NCBI GenBank assembly: GCA_035630615.1
Contig: DASQKI010000038.1
Coordinates: forward strand, 1 to 64,000
Direction of reading: 5' to 3'
Origin: DATFRX01 sp035630615
GTDB taxonomy: Bacteria > Actinomycetota > Actinomycetes > Propionibacteriales > Nocardioidaceae
DNA: 64,000 bases
Part shown: piece after piece, positions 35,204 through 44,038 of the stretch
How positions within the stretch are numbered: position 1 is the stretch's first letter
Layout of the letters: every line of letters starts with the position of its first letter
The notes under the pieces: model-generated
Database searches by the model: none
The model's input: the letters and a program-made list of their open reading frames with translations, nothing else
Told to the model about the DNA's origin: nothing
Translations under genes and position numbers: made by a program

Positions 35204-38070
35204 GCGAACGCCTCGGGCGGCGGACAGGCGCAAACCAGATGGCGGTCGCCGTAGGCCTGGTCGATGCGGGCCACCGGCGGCCAGTACTTGTCGGCGCCGT
35301 CACCGTTCGGTGTGGCACCGAGCGCGCGGTCGTACGGGCGCTCCCACTCCCCCGTGACACTCGCGACCGTATGGGGTGCGCGTCGCAGCGGTGACTCCTC
35401 GACCGGCCACTCCCCCGTCTCGATCCGGTCGATCTCGCCCCGAATCGCGATCATCGCGTCGCAGAAGCGGTCGAGCTCGTCGAGGTTTTCCGACTCGGTC
35501 GGCTCGACCATCAGTGTCCCGGCGACTGGGAAGCTCATCGTCGGGGCGTGGAAGCCGTAGTCAATGAGGCGTTTCGCGACGTCGTCGACGGTGACGCCGG
35601 TCTGCTTGGTGATGTCGCGCAGGTCGAGGATGCACTCGTGCGCGACCAGGTCGCCGTGGCCCCGGTAGAGCACCGGAAAGTACGGGTCGAGCCGCTTCGC
35701 CACGTAGTTGGCCGACAGCACGGCGACCGACGTCGCGTCGGTCAGCCCGGCGGCACCCATCATCGCGATGTAGGCCCACGTGATCGGGAGGATGCCGGCC
35801 GAACCGTACGGTGCGGCGCTGACCGCACCGATGCCGTCACGGTGGGCGGCGTCCGGATGCAGTGGATGCGATGGCAGGTAGGCCGCGAGGTGCTCGGCGA
35901 CCGCGACCGGCCCGACGCCCGGCCCACCCCCACCGTGCGGGATGCAGAACGTCTTGTGCAGGTTGAGATGCGACACGTCGCCGCCGAATTCTCCCGGCTT
36001 GGCATGACCGAGCAGCGCGTTGAGGTTGGCTCCGTCGACGTAGACCTGGCCGCCACGGGCATGGACGATCTCGCACAGCTCGGTGATGCCGTCCTCGTAG
36101 GCCCCATGCGTCGAGGGGTACGTAACCATGATGGCCGCGAGGTCGTCGGCGTGCTCCTCGCAGACCGTACGCAGATGCTCGAGGTCGACGCTCCCATCGT
36201 CGGCGGCCTTGACCACGACGACCCGCATGCCGGCCATCACGGCCGACGCGGCGTTAGTGCCGTGGGCCGACGACGGGATCAGGCAGACGTCGCGGCCCTC
36301 GTCGCCGCGATCACGGTGATAGGCCCGGATCGCGAGCAGCCCGGCGAGCTCCCCTTGCGACCCGGCGTTGGGCTGAATCGACACCTCGGCATAGCCGGTG
36401 ACTTCGGCGAGCCACTCCTCGAGCTGGTCGACGAGCGCGATCAGGCCGGTGGCGTCGGCGGCGGGTACAAACGGATGCAGGTCGGCGAACTCGGGCCAGC
36501 TCACCGGCTCCATCTCGGTCGTGGCGTTGAGCTTGAGGGTGCACGACCCGAGCGGGATCATCCCCCGGTCGAGGGCGTAGTCGCGGTCGGCCAGCCGAGC
36601 CAGGTAGCGCAGCATCGCGGTCTCGGAGCGATGACTCGAGAAGACTGGGTGTGTCAGCATCGGCGACGCCCTACGCAGTTCCTCGGGGATGGCGTCCGAG
36701 GCCGCCAGGTCGAGGGCGTCGATGTCGAGCTCCTCGATGCCGAAGGCATTCCACACCACACGCAAGTGCTCTCGGGTCGTCAGCTCCGACGTCGTGACGC
36801 CGACCCGGTCGTCGTCGATGTGCCGCAGGTGGACACCGGCACGCCGGGCCGCCTCGACGACGTCGGTCGCCCGCCCCGGCACAGTGACGACGACCGTGTC
36901 GAAGAACGGCCGATCCTGTCGGACGACGCCGGCCGCATCCAGACCGGCCGCAAGTACGACGGCGTAGCGGTGCGCACGATGTGCGATGTCGCGGAGTCCG
37001 TCGGGCCCGTGGTAGACCGCGTACATCGACGCCACGACCGCGAGCAGTACCTGGGCCGTGCAGATGTTGGACGTGGCCCGATCGCGGCGGATGTGCTGCT
37101 CGCGAGTCTGCAAAGCGAGCCGGTACGCAGGTCGCCCCTCGGCATCGACCGAGACACCCACCAGGCGGCCGGGCAGCTGCCGCTCGAGGCCCTGACGGAC
37201 GGCCATGTAGCCGGCGTGCGGCCCGCCGTAGAACATCGGGACGCCAAAACGCTGCGTCGATCCGATCACGATGTCGGCTCCGATCGAGCCCGGCGCCTCG
37301 AGGAGGCACAGCGCCAACGGGTCTGCGACCACGATCGTCATCGCCTCGCGAGCCTTGGCCCGATCGATGACGCGACGCAGGTCGGGAACGGCGCCGCTGA
37401 CACCGGGGTATGCGACGACGACGGCGGCGGCCTCGCCCGGGGGCAGGCCGTCGTCGACGTCGATCACGGTGACGTCGATGCCGACCGCTTCGGCCCGGGT
37501 CCGCAACACCGCGAGGCTCTGCGGCGCGAGGTCGGCGTCGACATAGAACGGCCGGTCGGCGGCCTTGCGCTCCGCCCGGCGGACGAGCGCGACCGCTTCG
37601 GCGACGGCGGTGCCTTCGTCGAGAAGTGACGCGTTGGCCGTCGGCAGTCCGGTGAGGTCGCCGACCATGGTCTGGAAGTTGAGAAGCGCTTCGAGCCGGC
37701 CCTGGGAGATCTCCGGTTGATAGGGCGTGTACGCCGTGTACCACCGGGGATCTTCGAGAACGTTGCGCCGAATCACCGACGGCGTCGCGGTCGGGTGGTA
37801 GCCCATGCCGATCATCGCGACGCCTGGGTGGTTGCGCCCGGCGAGTGCGCGCAGCCGCTCGATGGCCTCCGGCTCGGACACCGCCGGCGGCAGCTTGAGC
37901 GCGTCGTCGCTGCGAATACCTGCCGGGACGGCGGCCGCCATCAGTTCGGCGAGGCTGGTGTACCCGAGGGCTTCGAGCATCGCGTGCCGCTCGTGTCGGC
38001 CCGGGCCGATGTGGCGGCGGGCGAACGGTGCGGCCGTGTCGAGGTCGTGCAACGTAGGGGTGTCGCTCAT
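35200..38070 (-). CDS. gcvP: Glycine dehydrogenase (P-protein of glycine cleavage)
   Basis: A 956-residue pyridoxal-phosphate enzyme that decarboxylates glycine and loads the aminomethyl group on GcvH lipoamide. The N-terminal half shows FARRHIGPG and MIGMGYHPT. The C-terminal half holds the PLP lysine in LNLHKTFCIPHGGGGPG. Full length and fused (not split GcvPA/PB). A glycine riboswitch lies in the leader. gcvH is 3.6 kb upstream on the same strand; gcvT is not in the window. Several very long openings on the opposite strand are shadows. Confidence 0.97.
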   Translation of the reverse strand: MSDTPTLHDLDTAAPFARRHIGPGRHERHAMLEALGYTSLAELMAAAVPAGIRSDDALKLPPAVSEPEAIERLRALAGRNHPGVAMIGMGYHPTATPSVIRRNVLEDPRWYTAYTPYQPEISQGRLEALLNFQTMVGDLTGLPTANASLLDEGTAVAEAVALVRRAERKAADRPFYVDADLAPQSLAVLRTRAEAVGIDVTVIDVDDGLPPGEAAAVVVAYPGVSGAVPDLRRVIDRAKAREAMTIVVADPLALCLLEAPGSIGADIVIGSTQRFGVPMFYGGPHAGYMAVRQGLERQLPGRLVGVSVDAEGRPAYRLALQTREQHIRRDRATSNICTAQVLLAVVASMYAVYHGPDGLRDIAHRAHRYAVVLAAGLDAAGVVRQDRPFFDTVVVTVPGRATDVVEAARRAGVHLRHIDDDRVGVTTSELTTREHLRVVWNAFGIEELDIDALDLAASDAIPEELRRASPMLTHPVFSSHRSETAMLRYLARLADRDYALDRGMIPLGSCTLKLNATTEMEPVSWPEFADLHPFVPAADATGLIALVDQLEEWLAEVTGYAEVSIQPNAGSQGELAGLLAIRAYHRDRGDEGRDVCLIPSSAHGTNAASAVMAGMRVVVVKAADDGSVDLEHLRTVCEEHADDLAAIMVTYPSTHGAYEDGITELCEIVHARGGQVYVDGANLNALLGHAKPGEFGGDVSHLNLHKTFCIPHGGGGPGVGPVAVAEHLAAYLPSHPLHPDAAHRDGIGAVSAAPYGSAGILPITWAYIAMMGAAGLTDATSVAVLSANYVAKRLDPYFPVLYRGHGDLVAHECILDLRDITKQTGVTVDDVAKRLIDYGFHAPTMSFPVAGTLMVEPTESENLDELDRFCDAMIAIRGEIDRIETGEWPVEESPLRRAPHTVASVTGEWERPYDRALGATPNGDGADKYWPPVARIDQAYGDRHLVCACPPPEAFA

Positions 38071-38104
38071 CCCGAGGCTCCAGAGTCAGCGGATACGGTT
38101 ACCG

Positions 38105-38158
38105 CTCCCCCTCTGTCACGCACCCTAGGGGATCAGCGCGCTTCAGAGTGCCTCGGTC
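38105..38158 (-). other. Ghost-aptamer-like remnant downstream of the glycine aptamer
   Basis: After the aptamer the minus strand reads GAGGCACTCTG (38153-38143) and, 22 bases on, GACAGAGGGGGAG (38119-38107). CTCTG pairs with CAGAG. In tandem glycine riboswitches CTCTGGA opens the second aptamer and GACAGAGGGGGAG follows it. Here only these ends remain, as described for the ghost stems of singleton glycine riboswitches. Confidence 0.5.
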
Positions 38159-38164
38159 ACGTGG

Positions 38165-38250
38165 TCCCGTTGCCTGAGAGGTTCTGGGGAGATTTGCCCC
38201 TTCGGCGCCGTCTCGCGGACCCGTACTTCGTACGAAACGAACTCTCCCAC
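38165..38250 (-). promoter_or_regulatory. Glycine riboswitch ahead of gcvP
   Basis: On the minus strand GGGAGAG (38248-38242) opens the aptamer. GCGCCGAAGGGGCAA is the conserved glycine-binding core, and AGAACCTCTCAGGCAACGGG closes it. Only one full aptamer is present. It lies about 95 bases upstream of the gcvP ATG and would switch on glycine cleavage when glycine is high. A TAAGTT element at 38277-38272 is a possible -10. Confidence 0.9.
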
Positions 38251-38510
38251 GTGCCGTGTGCAGCGACATTCAACTTACCACCATGTGGGAGTAGCTCCCC
38301 GCGAGGCACGCCACAGTCGGAGCGCGGTCACCTCCGGTCCGATCGCGGACCCCGATGGCGTCAGGCGGGACCTCCGACATCCCGACTCAGGACCTTTGGC
38401 CCATAGCCTGCGCTCAGCGCCCCCTGCTCAATGGTGGCAGGTCGTCATCGACTCCACGGTGCGCGACGTCCACAGGCGATTTTCACCAGTCGGCGGTCCG
38501 GCGGGGGGCT

Positions 38511-38957
38511 ATGAAGAGCATCGAACGAGCGACCCGCGTCCTGGCCAAGCGTCGGGAGCGCCGGGCGAACCATGCCCGCCTGCGCCACCTACGATCGACG
38601 CCGTCCGGCCAGGCGATCCTCGCCCACGACAACGGCCAGACCGTTCTGACGCTGACACTCCCGGACGATGTCGCCGAATTCGCCGTGTGGGGCATCGAGG
38701 AACTCGTCCTACCCCCGGACGAGGTTCATCCGCGCGGTTCGCGGTGGAAGCTGGAGAGCGTCGCGACGGCGCCGACCGCTCAGAAGACGAAGGTCGCATA
38801 CGTGTCACCCGATGGCGCCGGCGGATCATCGGCCCGGGCGACCTCGACCGGGCCGGAACGCAATGTCTACACGTTTCAGCGCGCACCGCTGACGTCGACA
38901 CAGGCGGGAATGACTAGCCCCGCGGAAACAAGTGACCGATCGTCATCTGACGAGTGA
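38511..38957 (+). CDS. Hypothetical protein
   Basis: A 148-residue protein with a very basic N-terminus (KSIERATRVLAKRRERRANH), a middle with a plausible fold (GQTVLTLTLPDDVAEFAVWG), and a Ser/Thr-rich tail. GGCGGGGGGC precedes ATG 38511. Codon bias looks ordinary, but no family is recognised. The tail could be too long if a frameshift lies near its end. It stands alone between gcvP and the MerR gene, with no promoter that I can name. Confidence 0.5.
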   Translation: MKSIERATRVLAKRRERRANHARLRHLRSTPSGQAILAHDNGQTVLTLTLPDDVAEFAVWGIEELVLPPDEVHPRGSRWKLESVATAPTAQKTKVAYVSPDGAGGSSARATSTGPERNVYTFQRAPLTSTQAGMTSPAETSDRSSSDE

Positions 38958-38989
38958 CCGATCGACACACGACAGGTCGCTGATCGCGG

Positions 38990-39601
38990 TCAGCCGGTGA
39001 GGCGGGCGCGGCGACGGGCGGCGAGCTCGTCGTCGGGGTGGTCGGAATCGGGAGTGTCGGCGCGCTCGCTCGGCAGGTCGGCCAGTGATCCCTCGATCTC
39101 GCGCCAGACACCGCCGATCGCGATCCCGAAGACGCCCTGCCCACCTTGCAGCAGGTCGATGACCTCGCCAGCCGAGCGGCACTCGTAGACGCTTGCGCCG
39201 TCGCTCATCAGCGTGACCTGGGTGAGGTCGTCGGTGCCGCGCTCGCGCAGGTGTGTGATCGCGGTCCGGATCTGCTGCAGGGACACACCGGCATCGAGCA
39301 GACTCTTGATGATCTTGAGCAGGAGCACGTCGCGGAACGAGTAGAGCCGCTGGGTGCCGGAGCCGCTGGCCCCGCGAACGCTCGGCCTCACCAGGTCGGT
39401 CCGGGCCCAGTAGTCGAGCTGCCGGTAGGTCACTCCCGCTGCAGCGCATGCTGTGGGGCCCCGGAACCCGACATCTTCGGGCATCGGCGCGAGATCGTCG
39501 GCGAACAGAAGCCCCTGCTCGGCGGCTGCTGCTGCGGCCTTGGCCGCCTCGTCCGCGTCGTGGGCTGGTGAGTCGGCGCCGGTGTCACGAGTACCCGTCA
39601 C
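38990..39601 (-). CDS. MerR-family regulator (Rv1830-like)
   Basis: A 203-residue MerR protein. After an Ala-rich N-terminal tail, residues about 48-115 form the winged helix (VTYRQLDYWARTDLVRPSVR, TQRLYSFRDVLLLKIIKSLL) and the dimer helix. The remainder is a small effector-type domain. Position and sequence match Rv1830 of M. tuberculosis, a partner of FtsR-type MerR in cell-cycle gene control. GGGAGG precedes the GTG start. It is separated from the DUF151 gene by 151 bases. Confidence 0.9.
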   Translation of the reverse strand: MTGTRDTGADSPAHDADEAAKAAAAAAEQGLLFADDLAPMPEDVGFRGPTACAAAGVTYRQLDYWARTDLVRPSVRGASGSGTQRLYSFRDVLLLKIIKSLLDAGVSLQQIRTAITHLRERGTDDLTQVTLMSDGASVYECRSAGEVIDLLQGGQGVFGIAIGGVWREIEGSLADLPSERADTPDSDHPDDELAARRRARLTG

Positions 39602-39752
39602 GGGTGCCCTCCCAGGGGGTGGTTACTCAGTAATCGCCGGACGAGTTACAGCGGCGACATTCCTTCATCACCGTACGTCCGGCCCCCACCCTGGTCAACG
39701 ACCCCACCGGCGGGTCGAAGAAAGCTCAACCTGAGGTTGAGGGTCGCCGAGC

Positions 39753-40223
39753 TCAGCGCTCGTGCTCGAAGTCCTCGGGGGTGATCTGATCGAGGAACTC
39801 CCGGAACTTCTCGACCTCGGCCTCGTCTTCATCGGCCACCTGGACGCCGGACTCACCGAGCACGTCGGGGCTGCAAACGATCTTGCTGCCCGTCCGCAGC
39901 GCGAGCGCGATCGAGTCGGACGGACGAGCGTCGACCTCGACGCCGGAGGCGAAGACGAGCCGGGCGAAGAACACGCCGTCCTTGACATCGGTGATGCGGA
40001 CCTCGGACAGCTCTTCTCCGAAAGACGTGACGAGATCGCGCATGAGGTCGTGAGTCAGCGGCCGTGGGGGCACCACTCCCTGCTGGGCAAAGGCGATCGC
40101 CGTCGCCTCGACCGCTCCGATCCAAATCGGGAGGTATCGGGTGCCCTCCACCTCACGCAGCAGCACCAGCGGTTGGTTGGTCGGCATCTCGACTCGGACG
40201 CCGACGACATCGAGCTCGTGCAC
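39753..40223 (-). CDS. DUF151 bifunctional nuclease-family protein (Rv1829-like)
   Basis: A 156-residue member of the bifunctional nuclease family. HELDVVGVRVEMPTNQPLVLL begins the domain, and FFARLVFASGVEVDARPSDSIALALR is its signature. An acidic C-terminus follows. I start at GTG 40223 (residue HELD next) because TACGGT lies 7 bases upstream and GGAGGG overlaps that spacer; a TTG opening to 40271 has no support. Family members in actinobacteria sit in this same locus, but the in vivo substrate is unclear. Confidence 0.9.
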   Translation of the reverse strand: MHELDVVGVRVEMPTNQPLVLLREVEGTRYLPIWIGAVEATAIAFAQQGVVPPRPLTHDLMRDLVTSFGEELSEVRITDVKDGVFFARLVFASGVEVDARPSDSIALALRTGSKIVCSPDVLGESGVQVADEDEAEVEKFREFLDQITPEDFEHER

Positions 40224-40290
40224 GCCCTCCACCGTACTCCGGACCAGCCCGATACGCAGGAGTAAGTCCAATGTCGATTGAGCGAATCCC

Positions 40291-41016
40291 CTAGTGGCGC
40301 AGGCCGCTCCTGACCAGCATCGTGTGCAGGCGCAGTGCGAGGGCGGCCAGCTGGCGAGCCGTCTCGTCGGCCCGAGCCTCGGCGGCGGCGTCGTGCTGTC
40401 GGGTCAGCGGCGCCACGATCTGTTCGACCAATCCGACCTCACGATCGGCGGCGGTTTTGAAGGCCCGCAGGTGTCGCGGTTCGAGCCCGAACGCCGCGAG
40501 TTCGCCGACTGTCTGGGCCACGACGAGAGCGGTGCCGTCGTACCAGGTCTGCGACGGCCGGCGCTGGATCAGTCCGTAGCGCTCGATCTGCTCCAGCAGG
40601 TCCTCGTCGATGCCGGACCCCTCGAGCAGTTCGACCCGCGACAGGCGCATCGACCGGGATTCTTGGGCGAAGGTCTCCGGTGCGGGATAGCCGTCGTCGG
40701 CCAAGACGATGCGCGGCGGAAGCGGCTTGGCGTCATCGTCGTCGACGGCCAATCCGTTGTCGATCGCCGCGAGCTCCTCACGGATCCGCTTCAGCGGGTA
40801 GTAGCTGTCCCGCTGACGGGTCAGGACATAGCGGAGGCGCTCCACGTCGGCGTGCGAAAACTTGCGATATCCCGACGGCGTGCGTGCGGGGTCGACGAGC
40901 CCCTCCGATTCGAGATAGCGAATCTTCGAGATCGTCACGTCGGGAAAGTCGGTTCGCAAGAGACCGAGCACCTCACCGATGCTCATCCGCGCATGTTGTG
41001 GCGCGGCTGAGGTCAC
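40291..41016 (-). CDS. ftsR: FtsR-like MerR-family regulator (Rv1828-like)
   Basis: A 241-residue MerR regulator. SIGEVLGLLRTDFPDVTISKIRYLESEGLV is the winged helix, SGYRKFSHADVERLRYVL the wing, and a long C-terminal helical domain (residues about 110-241) follows. In Corynebacterium the orthologue FtsR activates ftsZ. Its GTG overlaps the FHA gene stop (GTGA), so it is coupled to the GarA-type gene. It lies in the conserved garA-ftsR-DUF151-merR order. Confidence 0.92.
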   Translation of the reverse strand: MTSAAPQHARMSIGEVLGLLRTDFPDVTISKIRYLESEGLVDPARTPSGYRKFSHADVERLRYVLTRQRDSYYPLKRIREELAAIDNGLAVDDDDAKPLPPRIVLADDGYPAPETFAQESRSMRLSRVELLEGSGIDEDLLEQIERYGLIQRRPSQTWYDGTALVVAQTVGELAAFGLEPRHLRAFKTAADREVGLVEQIVAPLTRQHDAAAEARADETARQLAALALRLHTMLVRSGLRH

Positions 41017-41528
41017 TGACTAGCACCCCCGGAACCGGCCTGGCTCGGGTAGTAGACCAGGCGGAACTTACCGATCTGAACCTCGTCGCCGCCGGCGAGC
41101 AGCACCTCGTCGACGCGGTCGCGATTGACGTAGGTCCCGTTGAGGCTGCCCACGTCGCCGACAATGTAGCCCTCGGGCGTTCGGCGGAAGGCCGCATGTC
41201 GGCGCGACACGGTCACGTCGTCGAGGAAGATGTCGCTGTCGGGATGGCGACCGGCCGACACCGTCTCGGTGTCCAACAGGAACCGCGAGCCCGCGCTCGG
41301 ACCGCGCTGGACCACGAGCAGCGCACTGCCCGGCGGCAGAGCGTCGAGTGCGGCGGCGTCCTGCGCGCTCAGCTCGGTGGCCTCGACGTCGGCGTCGAAG
41401 CTCGGGGTCAACGAAATAGTCGAAGTCGTCTCAGAGGGTGACTCCGGCGCCACCAGGCGGTGGCCGCACTGCGCGCAGAACTTGGCCGAACTCGGGTTCT
41501 CGTGTCCGCACTCAGTGCAGAACGGCAT
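41013..41528 (-). CDS. GarA/OdhI-type FHA protein with N-terminal zinc ribbon
   Basis: A 171-residue regulator. Residues 4-22 form a zinc ribbon (CTEC and CAQC). ETTS at 33-36 is the phospho-threonine motif of GarA/OdhI, recognised by PknB and PknG. Residues about 70-165 are an FHA domain with GRHPDSDI, VSRRHA and LNGTYVN. Orthologues inhibit 2-oxoglutarate dehydrogenase and glutamate dehydrogenase unless phosphorylated. The zinc ribbon is absent from the mycobacterial protein. GAGGAGG before ATG 41528 fixes the start. Kinase genes are not in the window. Confidence 0.92.
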   Translation of the reverse strand: MPFCTECGHENPSSAKFCAQCGHRLVAPESPSETTSTISLTPSFDADVEATELSAQDAAALDALPPGSALLVVQRGPSAGSRFLLDTETVSAGRHPDSDIFLDDVTVSRRHAAFRRTPEGYIVGDVGSLNGTYVNRDRVDEVLLAGGDEVQIGKFRLVYYPSQAGSGGASQ

Positions 41529-41683
41529 TGCGACCTCCTCGGGGACAACCAGATCAGTTGCTGCCCACTACCCTACGTGCCCTCAGGCGTCGACTCGTGC
41601 CGACTCTCAAGCCAAAGTCAAGGTTGATGGTTGGGAGCAATTTACGGGTGCCGTCGAGGGCCGGTCAACACGGGTCCCGAGGC

Positions 41684-42061
41684 CTATTCGCCGACGTGCG
41701 CTCGGTAGCCCTCGGCGTCCAGAAGCCCGTCGACCTTGGCCGGGTCGGCGACCCTGATCCGCATCAGCCAGCCACCGTCGTAGGGCGCGGAGTTGACCAG
41801 CTCGGGAGCGTCCTCCAGAGCCGTGTTGATCTCGACAACCGTGCCGGTCAGGGGCGCATAGATGTCACTGACGGACTTGGTCGACTCGAGCTCGCCGATG
41901 CTCGCGCCGGCCTCGATCTCGGCCCCGGACTCGGGCAACGTGACGTACACGATGTCGCCCAGCTGGTCCTGGGCATAGTCGGTGATCCCGACCTCGGCGG
42001 TGTCGCCGATGAGCCGGACCCACTCATGCTCCTGGGTGTACTTCAGATCGTCTGGTAACAC
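41684..42061 (-). CDS. gcvH: Glycine cleavage system H protein
   Basis: A 125-residue lipoyl carrier. The lipoylated Lys is in IGELESTKSVSDIYAPLTG, around residue 63. EHEWVRLIGDTAEVGITDYA and the VTLPESG strand are family hallmarks. It ferries the aminomethyl group between GcvP and GcvT. AAGGAG precedes the GTG at 42061. It is 19 bases behind the DUF881 gene in the same direction, as in mycobacteria. Confidence 0.95.
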   Translation of the reverse strand: MLPDDLKYTQEHEWVRLIGDTAEVGITDYAQDQLGDIVYVTLPESGAEIEAGASIGELESTKSVSDIYAPLTGTVVEINTALEDAPELVNSAPYDGGWLMRIRVADPAKVDGLLDAEGYRAHVGE

Positions 42062-42079
42062 GCTCTCGCTCCTTGGGAG

Positions 42080-42850
42080 TCATTCGGCCGACTGAGCGTA
42101 CGCGGGCTCGCGCCGGACGGCCAACGAGGTCACGTCGACCGTGTCGCGCTCGTCGACGTCGACGCTCCCGCCGAGCGACTCGACGATCTCGGCGACGCCG
42201 CCCGGGAACTCGACGGCCTCGCTCAACGTGTGGGAGTGCCCGATGACGTCGATGATGAACGGCGAGCTCACCACGGTCCCGTCGACGCTGACGCCGTTGG
42301 TTTCGTCGGCGAAGTAGGTCTGCGCGACCACCCGCGCCGTGTCGTTGATCTCGATCGCCTCGGCGCCGGCGTCGCGCAGCTCCTCGATGACGTTGAGCAG
42401 CGTCGATGCGCCGACCTGGCCTGCCGGGTCGTCGATGCGGACCACGATGCCCGATCCACTCGCGCCGACGGTGCCGGACAGGATCGCCAACGCGCCGGCC
42501 TCTTCGCGGGCCTCGCGGAGCGCCGCCTGGGTGTTGGTGCTGTCGTCTTGCAGGTCGAGTTTGGTCGCCTCGAGGTCGCGCAGGCGGTCCTCGGTCCGGT
42601 CGCGAGCCTTGTCGAGCGAGTCGAGCAGCGTGATGAGGTCGCCTCGACGAGCCCCGGCATAGTCGTCGGGCTCGGACACGGCCCGTCCCTGCACGACGGC
42701 GCCGAACCCGAGCATGGCGAGCAGGATGCCGGCGATGATCTGACCACGACCTGGACGGGTTCGCACCATCTTGGTCAGCTTGTCGATGCCCTGCGGCGAC
42801 TCGTTGGACGTCGGCACCGGGTCGGTCTCGGATGGCGGGCGATCAGGCAT
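42080..42850 (-). CDS. DUF881-family membrane-anchored protein
   Basis: A 256-residue protein: a cytosolic polar tail, one membrane helix (IIAGILLAMLGFGAVVQGRA), a coiled-coil segment of about 45 residues, and a DUF881 domain (GIVVRIDDPAG, AEAIEINDTARVV, IDVIGHSHTLSEAV). It corresponds to Rv1825. DUF881 proteins flank the small basic protein in most actinobacteria and are probably envelope- or division-linked. The ATG at 42850 overlaps the preceding gene by 8 bases. Confidence 0.9.
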   Translation of the reverse strand: MPDRPPSETDPVPTSNESPQGIDKLTKMVRTRPGRGQIIAGILLAMLGFGAVVQGRAVSEPDDYAGARRGDLITLLDSLDKARDRTEDRLRDLEATKLDLQDDSTNTQAALREAREEAGALAILSGTVGASGSGIVVRIDDPAGQVGASTLLNVIEELRDAGAEAIEINDTARVVAQTYFADETNGVSVDGTVVSSPFIIDVIGHSHTLSEAVEFPGGVAEIVESLGGSVDVDERDTVDVTSLAVRREPAYAQSAE

Positions 42851-43175
42851 GGAAGATGTGCCTCCGGATCGCGGCGACGTTGGAGAAGATCCTGATGCCG
42901 AGGACCACGACGACGCCAGTGGACAGCTGGTTGCCGACGCCGAGCTTGTCACCGAGGTAGACGATCAGCGCGGCGATGATGACGTTGGACAGGAACGAAA
43001 CAACGAACACCTTGTCGTCGAAGATGTCGTCCAAGTAGGCCCGCAGCGCACCGAACGACGCGTCGAGGGCGGCGACGACGGCGATCGGCAGGTAGGGCCG
43101 CAGCGCGTCGGGCACTTCGGGCTCGATGATCAGGCCGCCGATCAGGCCGATGGCGAGGCCAAGGATCGCGATCAT
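42843..43175 (-). CDS. Small basic protein family membrane protein (Rv1824-like)
   Basis: A 110-residue protein with three helices (IAILGLAIGLIGGLIIEPEV; FLSNVIIAALIVYLGDKLGV; STGVVVVLGIRIFSNVAAI) and the conserved YLPIAVVAALDASFGALRAY. The family is found between two DUF881 genes and near cell-division genes in many Gram-positive bacteria. ATG 43175 overlaps the previous stop (ATGA), so three genes in a row are translationally coupled. The function is unknown. Confidence 0.92.
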   Translation of the reverse strand: MIAILGLAIGLIGGLIIEPEVPDALRPYLPIAVVAALDASFGALRAYLDDIFDDKVFVVSFLSNVIIAALIVYLGDKLGVGNQLSTGVVVVLGIRIFSNVAAIRRHIFHA

Positions 43176-44038
43176 GGCAGCTGCCCCTGGCGCGTGGCGT
43201 ATTGGGTGTCGAGGCGGTCGTCCGGCACGGCCGGCAACGTCAAATCGTCGACCGTCTCCATGTCGAAGTGGATGCCATAGTTCGTCTGGAGGTCGAACCA
43301 GGCCTGGCCGCCCGGTGTATCGGCGAACGACGCTTCGAGGGTGTCCGGATTGCCGATCGCCGTCACGACATAAGGCCGGGTCAGCGAGTTGTAGTTGACA
43401 GTGATGGCTCGGCCCGCGGTACGGATCGCGGACAGAGCCCCGAGTCGGTTGCCGTTGATCGCGATCGCCTCGGATCCGGCCTGCCAAAGACCGTTGACGA
43501 GCACCTGGAGGTCGACGTCCAGGATGGTGCCGCCGGAGCCGGACACCCCCTCCGACTCGTCGTCGACGACGATCCGCACGCCTGGCCCGGTCACCGGCAC
43601 CGACCCGGCGAGCAGCTGCGACTCGTTTAGAGTGTCGAGCAGCTCCTCGCCGCGGCTGCCGATCTGCTCGTTGGTGCCCTGCAGACCCTCCACATCGGAC
43701 TCCAGCTCATCGGTTCGGCTGGCGAGCCGGCTGATCTCGGACTCACGCTCGCTGATCTGCGAGATCAGCGCCGTCCGCTCCTGTGCCTCGGCCGGCTCGT
43801 CCGATCGGGTCTGCAGGGCCGTCGCGGTGACGAGCAGCCCGAGTCCGATGAGTCCGAGCGAGCCGAGGGTCCGCGGCATCCGACGACGGCCCCGCGGATC
43901 GTCGTCTCGCTGGGCGGCCGCCTTGGCGTAGTCCTCGTCGAGTGCTGTGGCGGAGACCCGCTCCAGCAGGTCCCACGACGACCGTGTGCGCTGGCTCGGG
44001 GTCGACGAGTTTCGCTGGTAAGGCGGCCGCATGATCAT
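43172..44038 (-). CDS. DUF881-family membrane-anchored protein
   Basis: A 288-residue paralogue of the gene at 42080. An N-terminal cytosolic tail of about 55 residues precedes the helix TLGSLGLIGLGLLVTATAL. A coiled coil (SERESEISRLASRTDELESD) and a DUF881 domain with GPGVRIVVDDESEG and GSEAIAINGNRLGA follow. It corresponds to Rv1823. Its ATG overlaps the stop of the phosphatidyltransferase gene (ATGA). Confidence 0.9.
   Translation of the reverse strand: MIMRPPYQRNSSTPSQRTRSSWDLLERVSATALDEDYAKAAAQRDDDPRGRRRMPRTLGSLGLIGLGLLVTATALQTRSDEPAEAQERTALISQISERESEISRLASRTDELESDVEGLQGTNEQIGSRGEELLDTLNESQLLAGSVPVTGPGVRIVVDDESEGVSGSGGTILDVDLQVLVNGLWQAGSEAIAINGNRLGALSAIRTAGRAITVNYNSLTRPYVVTAIGNPDTLEASFADTPGGQAWFDLQTNYGIHFDMETVDDLTLPAVPDDRLDTQYATRQGQLP

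Noticed and set aside
35548..37629. Very long plus-strand open frame (693 codons) opposite gcvP
   Set aside because: It mirrors the codon structure of gcvP, has low-complexity His/Asp/Arg/Val-rich composition, and shows no fold motifs. It is a GC-rich shadow.
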